Origin: Seleniibacterium sp963677135
GTDB taxonomy: Bacteria; Desulfobacterota; Desulfuromonadia; Desulfuromonadales; Geopsychrobacteraceae
Reading direction: 5' to 3'
NCBI GenBank assembly: GCA_963677135.2
Contig: CAXXLS010000017.1
Location: 248,001-312,000 of the forward strand
DNA length: 64,000 nt
In this document: piece by piece, positions 60,812 to 64,000 of the stretch
Numbering within the stretch: position 1 is the first letter of the stretch
Layout: each line of letters begins with the position of its first letter
Notes under the pieces: model-generated
What the model saw: the letters and a program-made list of their open reading frames with translations, nothing else
What the model was told of the DNA's origin: nothing
The model's database searches: none
Position numbers and translations under genes: made by a program

Positions 60812-61762
60812 ATGTCATACTTTTCAGACATTTTCCCTAAATTACACTATGCCGAATATGCCAGGCTGTACCTCAACCTGAAGTTCATGGAATCCTGTCT
60901 TCTGCCCCAAGGGGGTTTTCTTCAGCTGCGAAGAGAACTTTTCTCAGCCCTTGATTGTCTCAAGGAGCGCGGTCTGAAAGAGGCGCACGACAGGCTGAAA
61001 TCCATGCTGCTGCCCCCGTTGCCCAGCGACCAGATGCTCAGGAGGCAGGTGAAAAGCCCCCCTTCGGCCATGGTCATCGCTCCCGATGTTGAGAGGTCGG
61101 GAACGATTGAGGAGGGCGAACTGATTCCTCTGCCGATTCTGCTGGTCGGCAGCGCGGTTCGGATGGCGGACGATGTGTTGCGTTTGTTCAAAACCCTGGG
61201 AGAGACGGGACTCTATTGCCAGACCGGAAGGTTCTCGATCTGCGGTGTTGAGGCGGAAACGGCCAACGGTGAAAGGGTCTCTCTGGTCATTGACAATGGC
61301 ATGGGGCTGGGGGAGACCCTGCCGGTCTCTGACTTTAAATGGTGGCTCGAAAATCAGCCCGTCTATACCGATCTGGAGATTCAGTTTCTCAGTCCGTTTC
61401 GCCTGGTCCGGGGCGGCAAGCCGCTGTTTAAGCCAGGCTTTTCGGATCTGCTCGACTCCGTGGCCCGCAGAATCGGTGCGATGGTGTCCTGTCACTGCGG
61501 CGTCGATATGGCGTTGGACAGAGACGCGCTGAGCCAGCTGGCCGCTGGTGTCGAGGTGTTGGAATATCAGTTGTTCTGGCAGGATTGGCGGCTCCTGCGC
61601 GGGGATTACCAGCGCCAGAAGCTCGGCGGAGTTCTCGGCTCATTGAGAGTCTCGGGACCATCCCTCGATGATGTTTTGTGGATTCTGCAGCTGGGACAAC
61701 TCCTCAATTCCGGTAAGGGGGCGGCGTACGGGGCCGGGCAGTATCTGCTGAGCGGGGTCTGA
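60812..61762 (+). CDS. Stand-alone Cas6-like RAMP protein
   Basis: 316 residues, no signal peptide. The C-terminal half fits the Cas6 domain: FLSPFRLVRGGKPLFKPGF, then WQDWRLLRGDYQRQKLGGVL, LGSLRVSGPSLDDV and a Gly-rich loop NSGKGAAYGAGQY near the end (compare HVGKGTTFGLGRY in Cas6). The N-terminal half (LYLNLKFMESCLLPQGGFLQ) is not one I recognise. No CRISPR repeats or other cas genes are seen in the window, so a CRISPR role cannot be assumed; the His of the HVGKG form is Asn here. A role in other RNA processing is possible. Ribosome site poor. Confidence 0.7.
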   Translation: MSYFSDIFPKLHYAEYARLYLNLKFMESCLLPQGGFLQLRRELFSALDCLKERGLKEAHDRLKSMLLPPLPSDQMLRRQVKSPPSAMVIAPDVERSGTIEEGELIPLPILLVGSAVRMADDVLRLFKTLGETGLYCQTGRFSICGVEAETANGERVSLVIDNGMGLGETLPVSDFKWWLENQPVYTDLEIQFLSPFRLVRGGKPLFKPGFSDLLDSVARRIGAMVSCHCGVDMALDRDALSQLAAGVEVLEYQLFWQDWRLLRGDYQRQKLGGVLGSLRVSGPSLDDVLWILQLGQLLNSGKGAAYGAGQYLLSGV

Positions 61763-61836
61763 GTAAGGAATGTGTCCGTTTGTTCTGCTATACTGACTGA
61801 CATCCTTTATCTACTTTAATCGAAAATGGAGGTCTT

Positions 61837-62223
61837 ATGTTCTGGTTTGTTGTCTTTCTGTTGATGGTTGGAGCGGCTTTTTACATGTACCAGAGGCTCA
61901 AGACGATAGAGAGTGAAATCCGTGATGAGCAGTTCGGAGAACAGGGGGCTGTCACTCCTTCAAAGGAAGATCCTCCCAAACCGGCGGTAGCCGAGGCTCG
62001 AAAGGACCAGGCTCCACAAGAGGCCGAACCGGCCCCGGAAACAGAAGATGACGAGATTGTGGCCTTGGTGAGAAGATCCCCGGGAATGAAGCAGACCGAA
62101 CTTTACGGTCAGCTTCCGGGACAGAGTCCCAAGCAGCTGCAGCAGGTGTTGAGAAAAATGGCTGAAGACGGTGTGATCAGAAGGGAAAAAGTGGGAAGCT
62201 CGTATCGCCTGTATGTAGACTGA
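61837..62223 (+). CDS. Membrane-anchored winged-helix protein
   Basis: 128 residues. An N-terminal membrane helix (MFWFVVFLLMVGAAFYMY), a charged segment, then an acidic/Pro-rich linker (about 40-72). The C-terminal winged-helix domain reads IVALVRRSPGMKQTELYGQL, PGQSPKQLQQVLRKMAEDGV and IRREKVGSSYRLYV. The topology suggests a DNA-binding domain tethered to the inner membrane, facing the cytoplasm. GGAGG precedes the ATG. Function unknown; it is next to the Cas6-like gene. Confidence 0.8.
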   Translation: MFWFVVFLLMVGAAFYMYQRLKTIESEIRDEQFGEQGAVTPSKEDPPKPAVAEARKDQAPQEAEPAPETEDDEIVALVRRSPGMKQTELYGQLPGQSPKQLQQVLRKMAEDGVIRREKVGSSYRLYVD

Positions 62224-62250
62224 TTGCACAATGGCGGTAGACCAAACTTA

Positions 62251-62281
62251 AAAAGGCGGAGCAAAAAATGCTCCGCCTTTT
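62251..62281. terminator. Bidirectional terminator between the winged-helix gene and eno
   Basis: A 12-bp stem AAAAGGCGGAGC / GCTCCGCCTTTT with a 7-base loop. The T-runs on both strands let it end both converging transcripts. Confidence 0.9.
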
Positions 62282-62305
62282 GATAATCGTCCTGACAAAC
62301 CTGGC

Positions 62306-63592
62306 TTAGCGCAGGTTGTAGAAGACGTCCTTGCCGTTGAACACTGCGGTGGCGTCGAGTTCGTCCTCAATGCGCAGCAGCTGGTTGTACTTGGCAACCC
62401 GGTCGCTCCGGCACAGGGAACCGGTCTTGATCTGGCCGGCGTTGGTGGCGACCGCCAGGTCGGCAATGGTGGTGTCTTCGGTTTCACCGCTGCGGTGGGA
62501 CACAACCGCGGTGTAGCCGGCCCGCTTGGCCATCTCGATGGCTTCCAGGGTCTCGGTCAGGGTGCCGATCTGGTTGACCTTGATCAGGATGGAGTTGGCG
62601 ATCCCCTTGTCGATCCCTTCCTTGAGGATCTTGGTGTTGGTGACGAACAGGTCGTCACCGACGATCTGGATCTTGTCGCCGAGCTTCTCGGTCATCAGTT
62701 TCCAGCCGTCCCAGTCGTTTTCGGCCATGCCGTCTTCGATGGAAATGATCGGGTAGCGGCTGACCAGGTCCTCGTAGAAGGCGACCATGTCGGCCGCGGT
62801 CTTCTCGGGCTGGGCTTCGTTTTCAAGGACGTACTTGCCGTCCTTGTAGAGCTCGGACGAGGCGACGTCGAGGGCGAGCAGGACGTCTTCGCCCGCCTTG
62901 TAACCGGCGGCTTCGATGGCTTCGACGATCACCTGCAGGGCTTCCTCGTTACTCTTCAGGTCGGGAGCGAACCCGCCTTCGTCACCAACGGCGGTGTTGT
63001 AACCCTTGGCAGAGAGCACCTTCTTGAGATTGTGGAAGATCTCGGCCCCCATGCGCAGGGCTTCCTTGAAGCTGCTGGCGCCGGCCGGCATGATCATGAA
63101 CTCCTGGATGTCGACGTTGTTGTCGGCATGTTCGCCGCCGTTGAGGATGTTCATCATCGGCAGGGGCAGTTCCTTGGCGTTGGCGCCGCCGATGTACTGG
63201 TAGAGGGGCAGGCCGGCGTCCTCGGCGGCCGCTTTGGCGCAGGCCATGGAGACGCCGAGCAGGGCATTGGCGCCGAGCTTGGTTTTGAAATCGGTTCCGT
63301 CGAGCTCGAGCAGCTTTTTGTCGATGCCGATCTGGTCGCTGGCTTCCCAGCCGATCAGCTCGGCCGCTATCACTTCATTGACATGCTCGACAGCCTTGAG
63401 AACGCCCTTGCCGAGATAACGACTCTTATCGCCGTCGCGCAGTTCCAGGGCTTCACGCTCACCGGTCGAGGCGCCACTGGGGACCGCAGCCCGGCCCATG
63501 ACACCTGATTCCAATGCAACTTCGACTTCTACTGTTGGATTGCCGCGTGAATCGAGAATTTCGCGAGCGTAGATGTCAATAATTTCACTCAT
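62306..63592 (-). CDS. eno: Enolase
   Basis: Interconverts 2-phosphoglycerate and phosphoenolpyruvate. 428 residues. Family motifs: AREILDSRGNPTVEVEV at the start, AVPSGASTGEREALELRDGD, MNILNGGEHADNNVDIQEFM, SIEDGMAENDWDGW, LIKVNQIGTLTETLEAIEMA and VVSHRSGETEDTTIADLAVA. AAGGGAG lies before the ATG at 63592. Confidence 0.97.
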   Translation of the reverse strand: MSEIIDIYAREILDSRGNPTVEVEVALESGVMGRAAVPSGASTGEREALELRDGDKSRYLGKGVLKAVEHVNEVIAAELIGWEASDQIGIDKKLLELDGTDFKTKLGANALLGVSMACAKAAAEDAGLPLYQYIGGANAKELPLPMMNILNGGEHADNNVDIQEFMIMPAGASSFKEALRMGAEIFHNLKKVLSAKGYNTAVGDEGGFAPDLKSNEEALQVIVEAIEAAGYKAGEDVLLALDVASSELYKDGKYVLENEAQPEKTAADMVAFYEDLVSRYPIISIEDGMAENDWDGWKLMTEKLGDKIQIVGDDLFVTNTKILKEGIDKGIANSILIKVNQIGTLTETLEAIEMAKRAGYTAVVSHRSGETEDTTIADLAVATNAGQIKTGSLCRSDRVAKYNQLLRIEDELDATAVFNGKDVFYNLR

Positions 63593-63713
63593 CTTTTACT
63601 CCCTTGTCTTATTTGGTACAAAAGGTTAGTGTCCCGGATATGGAGAGGGACTTCGTTGCAGAATTGCAGGGTTACTTATATCATATGATGAATTTTTTGA
63701 AAGTTATTTTTAT

Positions 63714-64000
63714 ATGAGGCCGGTTTCAGACAACCCGAAGGCGGGGCCCGAACTCAGTATCATCGTCCCGGTTTTAAATGAAATAGAACAGTTACCTGAA
63801 TTTTGTGAGGCTCTCGAAAATCAGCACTCTGTCGATTATGAAATCCTGGTCTGCGACGGTGGATCCGAAGACGGTTCCCTGGAATGGCTGCGACGCTCTG
63901 CCCAAACCCGGCCTGCTCTGCGTATCGTTCATTGTCCGTCCGGTCGCGGGCGGCAGCTGAACCGGGGGGTGCAGGCTGCCGCCGGGGAATGGTGCCTTTT
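63714..64000 (+). CDS. Family 2 glycosyltransferase, 5' part only
   Basis: The frame opens at ATG 63714 and is cut by the window end. The visible 95 residues give a GT-A start: ELSIIVPVLNEIEQLPEF, then EILVCDGGSEDGSLEWL with the nucleotide-binding Asp, then SGRGRQLNRGVQAAAGEWCL. The GRGRQLNRGV motif is typical of the subfamily related to TIGR04283 transferases. The acceptor cannot be told. It is divergent from eno. Confidence 0.85.
   Translation, partial: MRPVSDNPKAGPELSIIVPVLNEIEQLPEFCEALENQHSVDYEILVCDGGSEDGSLEWLRRSAQTRPALRIVHCPSGRGRQLNRGVQAAAGEWCL

Noticed and set aside
62495..63508. 337-codon plus-strand open frame
   Set aside because: Antisense to eno; Gly/Val/Asp repeats such as GLGQGADLVDLDQDGVG are translation artefacts of the enolase codons.

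Overview
The window looks like a chromosomal segment of a Desulfuromonadales bacterium (Geobacter / Pelobacter / Desulfuromonas group). The evidence is a ferredoxin-linked 2-oxoglutarate oxidoreductase beside a monomeric isocitrate dehydrogenase and malate dehydrogenase, a pilB-T-C-S-R-A cluster with a Geobacter-type PilA N-terminus, futalosine-pathway MqnA, and a pilMNOPQ-aroB arrangement. I see no insertion sequences, phage genes, rRNA or CRISPR arrays. This is core metabolism plus a very complete type IV pilus (T4P) locus. The first and last genes (a LysM protein and a glycosyltransferase) are cut by the window edges.

Layout: 1-10.7 kb holds TCA-cycle genes: icd, mdh, korDABC, a periplasmic FKBP isomerase, and acnB. 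icd and acnB carry the same TGTATAC-T-GTATACA-type dyad over their promoters, so they are probably under one regulator. 10.7-14.4 kb holds a DedA membrane protein, an HD hydrolase, a small lipoprotein, a ferredoxin and an orphan sensor kinase. 14.7-21.8 kb and 22.3-30.5 kb hold two separate minor-pilin/PilY1 operons (FimT, PilW, PilV, PilX, PilY1; the second also has a PilE-like pilin). Their tip proteins differ: one has a VWA domain with a MIDAS, the other lacks it and has a PA14-like domain. The second operon has a textbook sigma-54 promoter.

30.6-32.6 kb holds ribF and aroE. 32.8-44.7 kb is the pilus motor and control block: pilB, pilT, pilC, pilS, pilR, pilA, then an ABC transporter with a TPR-like partner, and the prepilin peptidase pilD. 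pilA has a sigma-54 promoter and upstream inverted repeats that could be activator sites. PilA is a single long chain whose first 60 mature residues match the short Geobacter pilin and whose remainder resembles the separate Geobacter PilA-C protein. 44.9-50.2 kb holds a small HTH regulator with a consensus promoter, then pilM-N-O-P-Q (the alignment complex and secretin).

50.2-56.5 kb holds aroB, a TPR protein, a roadblock/LC7 protein, pepP, accB, accC and mqnA. 56.7-64 kb holds an acidic Ig-like surface lipoprotein, tRNA-Leu(UAA), mgsA, tgt, a stand-alone Cas6-like RAMP protein, a membrane-anchored winged-helix protein, eno, and a truncated glycosyltransferase. Together the pilus genes encode everything for T4P assembly except a second retraction ATPase: motors, platform, alignment complex, secretin, peptidase, major pilin, two alternative tip complexes and the PilSR/sigma-54 control pair.
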